The notes beneath the pieces are model-generated. The model had not been told where the DNA came from and did not search any database. It was given only the letters and a program-made list of their open reading frames with translations. The translations under genes were made by a program, and so were the position numbers. Positions 34,739 to 44,635 of a stretch of DNA of 44,635 nucleotides are shown piece by piece; position 1 is the first letter of the stretch; each line of letters opens with the position of its first letter. This stretch comes from Gordonia sputi NBRC 100414 (lineage in GTDB: Bacteria; Actinomycetota; Actinomycetes; Mycobacteriales; Mycobacteriaceae), in contig NZ_BAFC01000115.1 of NCBI RefSeq assembly GCF_000248055.1, forward strand, positions 1 to 44,635, given 5' to 3'.

Positions 34739-35434
34739 TCATGCGCCGGCGATGACGGCGACGAGGTCGACGCGTACGCCGTGTTCAGCGAGCACGCGGA
34801 CTGATTCTGCTGCTGTCGCGCCGGTGGTCATCACGTCGTCGACCAGCACCGTCGCCGTGCGAGGTGAACGGTCGGTCCGCGTCGGCGGTGACCGGACGCC
34901 GACGCGCTGCGCGAGGTTTCGACGCCGCGCCCTGGCGTCGAGTCCCGCGGAGTCGCGTCCTCCGGGGCGGATGGTCAACAACGGACGCACCGACGTGCGT
35001 TGCCCCAACTCACCGGCTGCGCAGGCGGCGATGGCCGTGACGGTGTCGCCGCCGCGTCGTCGTGCCGCGAGCGGCCGCGTCGGAGCGGGAACGAGAGACA
35101 GCCGCGACGCGGGTGGGATCTCGCCCCAGCGACTCAGCGTGCGCAGTGCGTCGCCCAAGGCGTGCCCCAGCGGGGCGGCGAGATCGCGTCGGCCGTGTTC
35201 CTTGAGCTCGATCACCGCCTTGCGATGTGGACCGCGATAGCGCCCGAGCGCCCACACCCCGACACCGACCGGGACCCTGGGGGAGAGCATCACGGGAGCG
35301 TCGGCGAGAAGCGCCGCGCAGCGTGCACACCAGCGCGGTCCCGGAGCATCGCAACCGCCACAGGTCACCGGGATCATGAGGTCGACGCCGGCGCGTGCGA
35401 TCGCGCGGACGTGCCGTCGGGCGATTCCTGACAT
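34739..35434 (-). CDS. ComF-family phosphoribosyltransferase-like protein
   Basis: 231-aa protein of the ComF/GntX family. Two CxxC pairs, CGGCDAPGPRWCARC, form a zinc-finger-like N-terminus; VPAPTRPLAARRRGG and the PRPP-loop VLVDDVMTTGATAAES complete the phosphoribosyltransferase domain. Its cellular role outside competence systems is unclear. ATG 35434 is chosen; a longer frame upstream adds 52 poorly conserved residues. In M. tuberculosis the homologue (Rv3242c) is co-directional with its neighbours; here it is reversed. Confidence 0.88.
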   Translation of the reverse strand: MSGIARRHVRAIARAGVDLMIPVTCGGCDAPGPRWCARCAALLADAPVMLSPRVPVGVGVWALGRYRGPHRKAVIELKEHGRRDLAAPLGHALGDALRTLSRWGEIPPASRLSLVPAPTRPLAARRRGGDTVTAIAACAAGELGQRTSVRPLLTIRPGGRDSAGLDARARRRNLAQRVGVRSPPTRTDRSPRTATVLVDDVMTTGATAAESVRVLAEHGVRVDLVAVIAGA

Positions 35435-35871
35435 GGACCCGAGCCTGCACGCTCGACCGAAGGACACCCGTGGTGCGGCTGCGATCCGACGCACAACTGT
35501 GGATTCATATGAGCCTGTGGATATCTGCCGAGCGGGCACCCGCTGGGCCGTTGGTCCCGTACTCGAATCAACGTGGCGACGAGCCGTCATATCGATGGCT
35601 AACAGGCAAACTTCCGACTACGGTCGAGGTTGCAGAAGGTAGCCGAGTCCCGGTACGGGAGGTGAAGCCCCTGACACTGGTTGTCAACCGCCGGTTGGCA
35701 TGAATGAGTCGCCATTTCCTGACCTCAGTTGCCGCGAATCGTCTGGTGCTTCACGTAAGTCACAGCGGGTTCTCCTTGCGCACAACGGCTTTCGGGCTCT
35801 ACAGACCTCGATGGGTTCCGTAGATCTTTCGACGAGATCGGGTGGTGGTAGCACACCCAGGAGGTAGTCGA
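35435..35871. other. 437-bp divergent intergenic region between comF and hpf
   Basis: No gene is supported. It contains two near-consensus DnaA boxes (TGTGGATTC at 35498-35506, TGTGGATAT at 35516-35524) and a TGACA-N5-TGTCA palindrome (35672-35686). There is also an unconvincing 55-codon ORF (35700-35867) ending four bases before hpf. The hpf promoter must lie here but I could not place it with confidence. Confidence 0.5.
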
Positions 35872-36639
35872 ATGTCGCAAGTCGTCCATCGCAAGGGTCG
35901 GCGTGAATCAAAGGTCGGTGCCACCACCGACGAGTACGACGCAGAATTCGCTTTTGTGCGGCCCCCCGGAACAGTCGAGTCCGACGAGCCGGCCGAACCG
36001 AACGCCACGGTCGTCTTCGCCGGGCGCAATGTCGAGATACCCGAGCACTACCAGATCTACGTCCGCGACAAGCTCGCGCGACTCGAGAGGTTCGACCTCA
36101 ACGTCTACCGATTCGACGTCGAACTCAATCACGAACGCAATCCGCGGCAGTCCAAGGCGTGCCAGCAGGTGGAGATCACGGCCACCGGCAAGGGGCCTGT
36201 CGTCCGTGCGCAGGCATGCGCGGAAAACTTCTACGCCGCGCTCGAGGCCACTCTCGACAAGGTCGAGTCCCGATTGCGTCGGGTGAAAGACCGCAAACGC
36301 GTGCACTACGGCAACCGTCGGCCGCTCTCGGTGGCCGAGGCGACCGAGGTGGGGGCACCGCCACTGCGAGTCGACCAACTAACCGTCGACGAACTCCCCG
36401 GTGACCCCGGCACCGTCGACGGTGCACAAACCTGGGACGACGGCGTCGATGACCACACACCAGGACAGATCGTCCGCGTGAAGGAACACCCAGCCGTCCC
36501 GATGACCGTCGACGACGCCCTCTACGAAATGGAACTGGTCGGACACGATTTCTTCCTGTTCCACGACAAGGAAACCGATCAGGCTTCGGTGGTCTACCGC
36601 CGCCACGCCTTCGACTACGGACTGATTCGGCTCGTCTGA
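35872..36639 (+). CDS. hpf: Ribosome hibernation promoting factor, long form
   Basis: 255-aa long-type HPF, which dimerises or protects idle ribosomes in stationary phase. N-terminal S30AE domain: VVFAGRNVEIPEHYQIYVRD through VRAQACAENFYAALEATLDK; C-terminal dimerisation domain: MTVDDALYEMELVGHDFFLF and YRRHAFDYGLIRLV. ATG 35872 lies after AGGAGG. An N-terminal extension of about 35 residues precedes the domain, as in mycobacterial homologues (Rv3241c). Upstream of secA, separated by a hairpin-bearing 134-bp gap. Confidence 0.93.
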   Translation: MSQVVHRKGRRESKVGATTDEYDAEFAFVRPPGTVESDEPAEPNATVVFAGRNVEIPEHYQIYVRDKLARLERFDLNVYRFDVELNHERNPRQSKACQQVEITATGKGPVVRAQACAENFYAALEATLDKVESRLRRVKDRKRVHYGNRRPLSVAEATEVGAPPLRVDQLTVDELPGDPGTVDGAQTWDDGVDDHTPGQIVRVKEHPAVPMTVDDALYEMELVGHDFFLFHDKETDQASVVYRRHAFDYGLIRLV

Positions 36640-36691
36640 TCGGCAGCCACGGGGCACCGATCAGGCTCCCTTCAGGCGACGTCGGTACCAT

Positions 36692-36737
36692 GGAATACGG
36701 CCTGCGTTCATGCACTCGCATGCACAGGCCGTATTTC
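36692..36737 (+). terminator. Strong stem-loop between hpf and secA (terminator or secA leader)
   Basis: GGAATACGGCCTG (36692-36704) pairs with CAGGCCGTATTTC (36725-36737), one G-T wobble, enclosing a 20-base loop that contains TGCA repeats. It ends 36 bases before the secA start. It may end hpf transcripts or act as an RNA switch for secA. Confidence 0.6.
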
Positions 36738-36773
36738 GTGAGTAGTCGACATGAGTAAGGGACTCGATCCACG

Positions 36774-39635
<2,862 letters not shown>

Positions 39636-39688
39636 AAATTCTCTGACGTTCATGGAACCGGACGTACCTCGCGTGCGTCCGAGTTTCC

Positions 39689-40297
39689 ATGACCAACACC
39701 TACACTGATCAGCCGTCGCATATCGAAGCGAGTCCGGCGTCGAGTCGTATCCGGATAGTGCCCGCGCCCGACTACGAGACGCGCGGGTCCCTGACCGGCT
39801 CGACGCGTGACGAGAGGTCCGCTGCCGCCCCCGCTCGCCGCGCGCCGGAGATGCCGGGCGCCAGTACCCGCACCGCGGCTCGTGCGACTTCCCGCACTGG
39901 TTCCGGCGCAACCGCCATTGCGGCGCGGGACTTCTCGGTCGGCACGCTCACGATGATCTTCGAGGTCATCGCGCGCCGCAGGCCCGCATCGCATCTGCAG
40001 CATCGGGTCGGAATCCAGGTCGACGACCAGATCGACGCCCTCGCGCGGGCCGGGGCGGCGGGCCACGACATGTGCATCCCCACCGTTCGACGCGTCCACG
40101 TCCAGATGTGCGACGCGGGATCGGCAGAGATCTTCGGGACGTACTCGCGGCAGGGCAGGTCGCGGGCGTTCGCGGGGCGTATCGAACGCGTGCCGTGCCG
40201 GGTTCGCGTAGCTGGGCAGGCGGCTCGTGGTCGCTACAGTCCGGTGGCGACCCGCGTCGAGTATCGCTGGCAGCTGGTCGTCCTGACACTCGGATGA
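39689..40297 (+). CDS. Rv3235-family (DUF6459) protein
   Basis: 202-aa cytoplasmic protein. An Ala/Arg/Ser-rich N-terminal half precedes a C-terminal domain, AARDFSVGTLTMIFEVIARR, VRRVHVQMCDAGSAEIFGTY and GRYSPVATRVEYRWQLVVLT, recognisable as the Rv3235 family. Function unknown; conserved near secA1 in Mycobacteriales. ATG 39689 has a weak ribosome site. Confidence 0.8.
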   Translation: MTNTYTDQPSHIEASPASSRIRIVPAPDYETRGSLTGSTRDERSAAAPARRAPEMPGASTRTAARATSRTGSGATAIAARDFSVGTLTMIFEVIARRRPASHLQHRVGIQVDDQIDALARAGAAGHDMCIPTVRRVHVQMCDAGSAEIFGTYSRQGRSRAFAGRIERVPCRVRVAGQAARGRYSPVATRVEYRWQLVVLTLG

Positions 40298-40383
40298 CTA
40301 CGTTCGCGGGGCGCGCCCATGCGATGCGGCGGGTATCGCCATCGCGATGTCGGCGACGGTGTCCGCGGCGCTAGGATCATCGC

Positions 40384-41856
40384 GTGGCGAACCGGCTGTC
40401 TCCGCGCGAGGCGATCTCCTACTTCCTCGACGGCGCAGGTGTCACCAATCACCTCGGTGCCGTCATCGTCTTTCCCGGAACCAACGGCAAGAAGCGTTCC
40501 GCGGCAAAGGATCTCGCGACCAGTCGGACACGCGGAAAGAAGTCGGAACCACCCGTCCTCGACTATCCGGCGCTGGTGCGGCTCGTCGAGAACCGACTGC
40601 AACTCGTGCCGCGGTATCGGAAGGTGGTCCTGGAGGTCACCCTCGGGCTGGCCCGTCCGGTCTGGGCCGACGACCCCGACTTCGACATCAATTTCCACAT
40701 CCGCCGATCGGGCCTGCCGTCGCCGGGAACGATGGCCGATCTCGAAGATCTCGTCTCCCGCGTGATGTCGCGGCCCCTCGACCGCAGCCGACCGCTGTGG
40801 GAGATGTATCTGATCGAGGGACTCGAGGACGGCGGGTTCGCGATCCTGACGAAGTCGCATCGCTGTCTGATCGACGGCGGTGGCGCCGAGATGAGCGAGC
40901 TGATCTGCGACGACGAACCCGACGTCGCCGCACTGCCCGTGGATGTCTGGATGCCCGGGCCCCCACCCGGTTCGGCGTCGTTGGCGGTCAGTGCGCTGGC
41001 CGAGGCGTTGGCGCGCCCGGGAGAGCTGATTGATTCGGTCATCGGTGGCAACGGATTGCTCGGTGAGGCGAAGTCCGTGGTGGTGGGTACGGTCCGCCGC
41101 GCAGGACGCCTGGTGCAGCAGCTCACGGATTCGGCACCGTCTAGCCTGTTGAACGCGCCCGGGTCGTCGACCCGCACGTTTGTCTCGGCGTCGGTGCCAC
41201 GGCGCGATGTCGCGAAGATCGCCGAACGCAACGAATGCACCGTCAACGACGTCGAGCTCGCGATCATCACGGGTGCGATGCGCCATTGGCTGCTGTCCAT
41301 CGACGCGGAGGGTCGGTTCGGCGACACCGTGCGGGCGGTGCTTCCGCTCGGCGCGCGACAGTCCGGGGTACTTGCGCACGAGGAGTCACCCGAGACGTGG
41401 ATCGTCACCGACGAGCCGCGGTTTGTCACCGACCTCCCGGTTGGGGAGTCCAATCCGCTGGTCCGACTCGCTCAGGTCGCGGGGCTGGCCAATCGCTATG
41501 CGCAGTCGTCACGACGCGTCTCACCGTCGACGCAGCCGTTGCTGAGCGAGCTGGGTGTCATACCGTTCGCGGAACTCAGTTCGCGCGCGTTCCGGTCACT
41601 CGACCGCCGCGGGTACAACGTGCCGGTCGCGATGAACACCGTGCCGATTCCGCCCCAGTACGTCTCGGGCCACAAGGTGTCCAACCTGTTCGTCGTACCC
41701 GGCCTGGTCGCCGGACGCGCGTTGTCTGTCGGCGTGTGCGAGTATGCGGGGTCGATCGAGTTCGGGTTCACCGCCGATCGTGGTGTGATCGACGACCCTT
41801 CGCTCATCGGCGACTACGTCCGCGAGTCGTACGAGGAACTCGCCGACGCCCACTAG
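40384..41856 (+). CDS. Wax ester synthase/DGAT-family acyltransferase, Tgs3-like, with altered HHxxxDG
   Basis: 490-aa member of the WS/DGAT family (triacylglycerol/wax ester formation). It starts ANRLSPREAISYFLD and has LARPVWADDPDFDINFHIRR and RPLDRSRPLWEMYLIEGLED. The catalytic block reads SHRCLIDG (158-165): the first His is kept, but the second, normally catalytic His of HHxxxDG is Arg160. M. tuberculosis Tgs3 (Rv3234c) likewise has HQALING there (recollection) and its C-terminal half is a separate ORF, Rv3233c; here both halves are one gene. It may be a weak or non-acyltransferase homologue. GTG start. Confidence 0.85.
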   Translation: MANRLSPREAISYFLDGAGVTNHLGAVIVFPGTNGKKRSAAKDLATSRTRGKKSEPPVLDYPALVRLVENRLQLVPRYRKVVLEVTLGLARPVWADDPDFDINFHIRRSGLPSPGTMADLEDLVSRVMSRPLDRSRPLWEMYLIEGLEDGGFAILTKSHRCLIDGGGAEMSELICDDEPDVAALPVDVWMPGPPPGSASLAVSALAEALARPGELIDSVIGGNGLLGEAKSVVVGTVRRAGRLVQQLTDSAPSSLLNAPGSSTRTFVSASVPRRDVAKIAERNECTVNDVELAIITGAMRHWLLSIDAEGRFGDTVRAVLPLGARQSGVLAHEESPETWIVTDEPRFVTDLPVGESNPLVRLAQVAGLANRYAQSSRRVSPSTQPLLSELGVIPFAELSSRAFRSLDRRGYNVPVAMNTVPIPPQYVSGHKVSNLFVVPGLVAGRALSVGVCEYAGSIEFGFTADRGVIDDPSLIGDYVRESYEELADAH

Positions 41857-41866
41857 TGTTGGCAGC

Positions 41867-41941
41867 GGAATCCAGGTAAATGGGTGGAATCCAGGTAAAG
41901 CACGGATTCCATTAAAAGCGCGTGAATCCAGGTAACACGCT
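41867..41941. repeat. 19-bp imperfect tandem repeat, 4 units, upstream of the DUF6912 gene
   Basis: Units begin at 41867, 41886, 41904 and about 41923, with core GGAATCCAGGTAAA (units 1 and 2 identical; unit 3 reads GGATTCCATTAAA; unit 4 GAATCCAGGTAA). Spacing is 18-19 bases. It is either a minisatellite or a cluster of factor-binding sites. Confidence 0.75.
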
Positions 41942-41967
41942 GAGGATGTCGTAGGAGGAAACACGCG

Positions 41968-42534
41968 GTGAGGGTCTACTTTCCGGCGACGCTGACCATG
42001 CTGCTCGAACTCGACGAGACCGGGGAGTTCCGCCCGGTCGGCGGGACGGGTTTCGCACTCACTCCGGCGTTGCGCGAGTCGTACTTCTCCGGTGACGACG
42101 AGGAGTTGGCGGAGGCGGCGATCCGCGAGGCCGCGCGTGCGTCGCTGCGTCTGCTGGCCGGTGAAGCCCCCGAGCCGGGCGACCCCGACGCGGAGGCCGA
42201 CCTCGAAGCCGACGAGGCGACTGCCAAGCCCGGCGACACACCCCGCCTACCGCCTCGTCGTGCCGTGGTTGCCGCCGACGTCGACGGAGCCACACTGCGT
42301 CCCGACCTCGACGACGCCGTCGTGAAGGTCTCCGGTCCGATCGCGAAGTCGGCGATCGCGTCTGTGCTGGTCGACGGCGCCGATGCCGAAAGTGCTGTCC
42401 GTAACGCCGTCGTGGTCATCGACGCCGCGGACATGGGCGACCTGGACGCCGAACTCGCCGTCGGCGACGTCGAAGACCACGACCTGGGGTGGTACGCGAC
42501 CCAGGAGCTACCGTTCCTCCTCGAACTGCTCTGA
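41968..42534 (+). CDS. DUF6912-family protein (Rv3231c-like)
   Basis: 188-aa protein, MRVYFPATLTMLLELDETGE through DLGWYATQELPFLLELL. The N-terminal strand and C-terminal LGWYATQELPFLL are conserved in the actinobacterial DUF6912 family; the middle is acidic and variable. Function unknown. GGAGGAAA precedes the GTG. It lies between the Tgs3-like gene and the Rv3230c-like reductase, in the M. tuberculosis order minus ppk2 (recollection), and is flanked by two 19-bp repeat arrays. Confidence 0.8.
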   Translation: MRVYFPATLTMLLELDETGEFRPVGGTGFALTPALRESYFSGDDEELAEAAIREAARASLRLLAGEAPEPGDPDAEADLEADEATAKPGDTPRLPPRRAVVAADVDGATLRPDLDDAVVKVSGPIAKSAIASVLVDGADAESAVRNAVVVIDAADMGDLDAELAVGDVEDHDLGWYATQELPFLLELL

Positions 42535-42614
42535 GGCTTTTGGACTGCTCTGAGGCTTTTGAACTGCTCTGGGGCTTTTGAACTGCTCTGGGGCTCTGAA
42601 CTGCTCTGGGGCTG
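42523..42614. repeat. 19-bp tandem repeat, about 4.8 units, starting at the DUF6912 stop
   Basis: GAACTGCTCTGAGGCTTTT at 42523-42541 includes the last codons and stop of the DUF6912 gene. Copies follow at 42542-42560, 42561-42579, 42580-42597 and a partial at 42598-42614, so the gene's 3' end has been duplicated into the spacer. Confidence 0.9.
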
Positions 42615-42635
42615 TCCCGGAGTCCACTCATTCCC

Positions 42636-42657
42636 TAACCTACGGTTCCGTAGGTTA
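42636..42657. promoter_or_regulatory. Palindromic operator before the desaturase reductase gene
   Basis: Perfect 10-bp inverted arms, TAACCTACGG (42636-42645) and CCGTAGGTTA (42648-42657), around TT. It overlaps a TAGGTT hexamer (42651-42656) that could be the -10 box, so a bound repressor would block transcription of the reductase. A TetR-type desaturase regulator (MadR-like) is a reasonable candidate. Confidence 0.65.
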
Positions 42658-42735
42658 AAGTTGTCGCGTGAGGTCTTCGGGGCCCCGATTGCGGGCTCCG
42701 TCCAACATGCGGTCGCACGACGAGGAGTGGGAACG

Positions 42736-43860
42736 GTGAACCTGCGGGAGCTGCGGGAACGGTTTGAAGAGCCGGTGTCGGGGGTGGCAGCGCGTAGTCG
42801 TGGGGCTCGGTGGGCACGCGCTGCGGTCGCGCGGATCACCACGCCGCTGTTGCCCGACGACTATCTCCACCTGGCCAATCCGCTCTGGTCGGCGCGTGAA
42901 CTGCGCGGCCAGGTGGTGTCGGTGACTCCGGAAACCGACGACTCCGCCACCATCCGTATCAAGCCGGGGTGGGGATTCACGCTCGACTACGCGCCCGGGC
43001 AGTACATCGGAATCGGAGTGCTCGTCGAGGGGCGTTGGACGTGGCGGTCGTACTCGTTGACCTCGGTGCCGGATCTGACGCGCACCGAGGGCACCATCGC
43101 GATCACGGTCAAGGCCATGCCCGAGGGTTTCCTGTCGACGCACCTGGTCAAGGGACTTGAGCCGGGTACAGTCGTGCGATTGGCCGCGCCCAAGGGTGAG
43201 TTCGTTCTGCCCGAGCCACTGCCGGGCAAAGTGCTTTTCCTGACCGCTGGCAGCGGACTGACCCCGATCATCTCGATGCTGCGCATGATGCGCCATCGCG
43301 GACAGTCGACAGACGTGCGCGTGGTGCACTCGGTGCCGACGCCCGACGATCTGCTGTTTGCCGACGAACTCGTCGAGATGGAGAAGAGCGGACTCATCGA
43401 CCTGCACGTGCAGTACACGAGGGCCGACGGCAAGGTCACCGCACATTCGCTCGACGAGCTCAGCCCCGACTGGCGGACACGCGAAACGTGGGCGTGTGGG
43501 CCGGGCGGTTTCTTGGAAATGGTCGAAGCGGCGTTCATCGATGCAGATGCCTCCGATCGCCTGCACATCGAGCGATTCGCTCTCGAGCGTGGCGCGGTCG
43601 GCGCGCAGGGCGGGACCGTCACCTTCGGACGCACGGGGCAGACCGCGGAGGTGGACGGCGCGACAACCCTGCTCGAAGCGGGGGAGCAGGCCGGTGTGTT
43701 GATGCCGTTCGGATGCCGCATGGGCATCTGTCAGAGCTGCGTGGTCATGCTCGACAAGGGGTGCGTGCGCGATCTTCGATCCGGCGACGAGCATGTCGCG
43801 GGCGAACGAATACAGACCTGCGTGAGCGCTGCCGCGGGTGACTGCACACTCGATGTATGA
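42736..43860 (+). CDS. Ferredoxin reductase / acyl-CoA desaturase electron-transfer protein (Rv3230c-like)
   Basis: 374-aa NAD(P)H:FAD:[2Fe-2S] reductase. FAD domain: YAPGQYIGIGV and WRSYSLTSVPD; NAD(P) domain: LFLTAGSGLTPIISMLR and WACGPGGFLE; C-terminal plant-type [2Fe-2S] domain: CRMGICQSCVVML with the fourth Cys in RIQTCVS. In M. tuberculosis the homologue feeds electrons to the DesA3 acyl-CoA delta-9 desaturase. GTG 42736 follows GAGGAG; upstream frame bases belong to the repeat and promoter. No desaturase gene follows in the window. It is probably controlled through the palindrome about 80 bases upstream. Confidence 0.92.
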   Translation: MNLRELRERFEEPVSGVAARSRGARWARAAVARITTPLLPDDYLHLANPLWSARELRGQVVSVTPETDDSATIRIKPGWGFTLDYAPGQYIGIGVLVEGRWTWRSYSLTSVPDLTRTEGTIAITVKAMPEGFLSTHLVKGLEPGTVVRLAAPKGEFVLPEPLPGKVLFLTAGSGLTPIISMLRMMRHRGQSTDVRVVHSVPTPDDLLFADELVEMEKSGLIDLHVQYTRADGKVTAHSLDELSPDWRTRETWACGPGGFLEMVEAAFIDADASDRLHIERFALERGAVGAQGGTVTFGRTGQTAEVDGATTLLEAGEQAGVLMPFGCRMGICQSCVVMLDKGCVRDLRSGDEHVAGERIQTCVSAAAGDCTLDV

Positions 43861-43864
43861 CGAA

Positions 43865-43883
43865 TCGCCGAAATCCTCGGCGA
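43865..43883 (+). terminator. Small hairpin after the reductase gene
   Basis: TCGCCGA (43865-43871) and TCGGCGA (43877-43883) form a 7-bp stem with a 5-base loop, 4 bases after the stop. There is no T-run, so it is a weak terminator candidate. Confidence 0.4.
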
Positions 43884-43995
43884 ATGCGCAGCTCACGAGC
43901 GTTTCGGGCGCCTCGGCGCCTGTGTTCCCCGTCGCCGGGTTGGTCGACGCGTTAGGCTCTGTGGGCGAGGCTGTCGACCACGGAGGTGGATCCGC

Positions 43996-44635
43996 GTGCG
44001 AGCTGAACTGATTGAACTGACCGCGACGAGTGATGTCCCGATGCTGACCGATGGCACCATCACTCTGCGGGCACATCAGACCGACGACGTCGATCGCATC
44101 GTCGGATATGCCACCGATCCCCTGACGATGCGATGGGCCAAGATGCCATCGCCGTACGGTCGATCCGACGCCGAGCGGTTCATCATCAATGCACTGCAGG
44201 GATGGCGTAACGGGACGTCGATGATCTGGGCCATCGAGCACGACGGCCGGTTCGCCGGAAGTATCGATCTCCGTGGGCCCGGCCGGATCGTCGACATCGG
44301 TTTCGGGTTGCATCCCGATGCTCGCGGTGAAGGCCTCGTGCGGCGCGCGATGGTGTTGGCGATGCAGTACGCCGTCGACAACCGCGACGTCGAGGTCGTG
44401 CGCTGGGAGGCCGCCGAGGGCAACCTCACCAGTCTGCGCGCTGCGCACGCCGCGGGATTCACTCTGGTCGGTCGGCTTCCCGACTGGCTCGAGATGAACA
44501 GCGGCGTCGTCGACGCCTGGTGCGGCAAGTGGCACGCCGGCGAGAGTTTCGAACCCAAGACCGTCTGGCACGCAACGACTTTCGAAACCGAGCGGTTCCG
44601 CCTGCGGCCCCTGGAGGCCAAGGACGACGAGCGCA
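43996..44635 (+). CDS. GNAT-family N-acetyltransferase, partial (runs off the window)
   Basis: 213 complete codons are visible with no stop. VRAELIELTATSDVPMLTDG, then ITLRAHQTDDVDRIVGYATD, the strand WAIEHDGRFAGSIDLRG, the acetyl-CoA motif GFGLHPDARGEGLVRRAM and NLTSLRAAHAAGFTLVGRLP form one GNAT domain. At the end the sequence restarts with TFETERFRLRPLEAKDDER, the first strand of a second GNAT domain, so the full gene is probably a tandem-GNAT protein like Rv3225c (recollection). GTG 43996 follows GGAGG. Substrate unknown. Confidence 0.85.
   Translation, partial: MRAELIELTATSDVPMLTDGTITLRAHQTDDVDRIVGYATDPLTMRWAKMPSPYGRSDAERFIINALQGWRNGTSMIWAIEHDGRFAGSIDLRGPGRIVDIGFGLHPDARGEGLVRRAMVLAMQYAVDNRDVEVVRWEAAEGNLTSLRAAHAAGFTLVGRLPDWLEMNSGVVDAWCGKWHAGESFEPKTVWHATTFETERFRLRPLEAKDDER

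Noticed and set aside
35700..35867. 55-codon ORF ending four bases before hpf
   Set aside because: No ribosome-binding site and Ser/Arg-rich content without any family. The stop overlaps the hpf ribosome site only by position. A leader peptide is possible but unsupported.
41867..42614. CRISPR array at the 19-bp repeats
   Set aside because: Units are contiguous or nearly so with no unique spacers of 30-40 bp and no cas genes, so these are tandem repeats.

Overview
This is a high-GC chromosomal segment from a mycolic-acid actinomycete (order Mycobacteriales). The gene content fits a Gordonia-like genus best, but the genus is an inference. The evidence is a twin-arginine/lipoprotein UgpB that matches the mycobacterial protein along its length, the mtrA-mtrB-lpqB cell-cycle/envelope operon, SecA with a basic C-terminus in place of the zinc motif, an Rv3230c-type desaturase reductase, a wax ester synthase/DGAT-like gene, and PE/PPE-, EspG- and WXG100-type type VII secretion genes. 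No tRNA, rRNA, CRISPR array, IS element or prophage was seen.

Layout. 1-2.6 kb: end of a glycerophosphodiester ABC importer (ugpB, ugpC). 2.6-4.9 kb, minus strand: a start-stop-overlapping operon of fdhD, a 57-aa DUF1059 protein and an EAL-domain phosphodiesterase. 5-8.7 kb: housekeeping and accessory genes (dtd, an F420-type LLM oxidoreductase, a holin-like membrane protein, DUF1801, a PiT phosphate transporter). 8.8-13.9 kb: the infA-rpmJ-rpsM-rpsK-rpsD-rpoA-rplQ-truA translation/transcription cluster. 14-17.9 kb: small membrane proteins, an Rv2715-like hydrolase and a DedA protein. 18-24 kb: a type VII secretion substrate/chaperone island (two YbaB-fold proteins, a small coupled ORF, EspC-like, EspA/B-like, PE-like, PPE-like, EspG, EsxB-like, EsxA-like) with no EccB/C/D/E or MycP in the window. 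24-26.8 kb: a cation diffusion facilitator and an amino-acid permease. 27-39.7 kb: ahcY, a Pro-rich membrane protein, tmk, mtrA-mtrB-lpqB, comF, hpf, secA, in nearly the M. tuberculosis order (Rv3248c to Rv3240c, from memory) but with tmk and comF inverted. 39.7-44.6 kb: an Rv3235-family protein, a Tgs3-like acyltransferase, a DUF6912 protein, the Rv3230c-like reductase behind a strong palindromic operator, and a GNAT gene running off the end.

Two themes stand out. First, the type VII island looks like an orphan cargo/chaperone module that must use secretion machinery encoded elsewhere; its EspC-like and PE-like members lack the tyrosine of the YxxxD/E export signal. Second, short tandem repeats (15-19 bp, one of 36 bp) occur at about a dozen places, both in spacers and in-frame in linker regions of proteins, including an insertion within fdhD.
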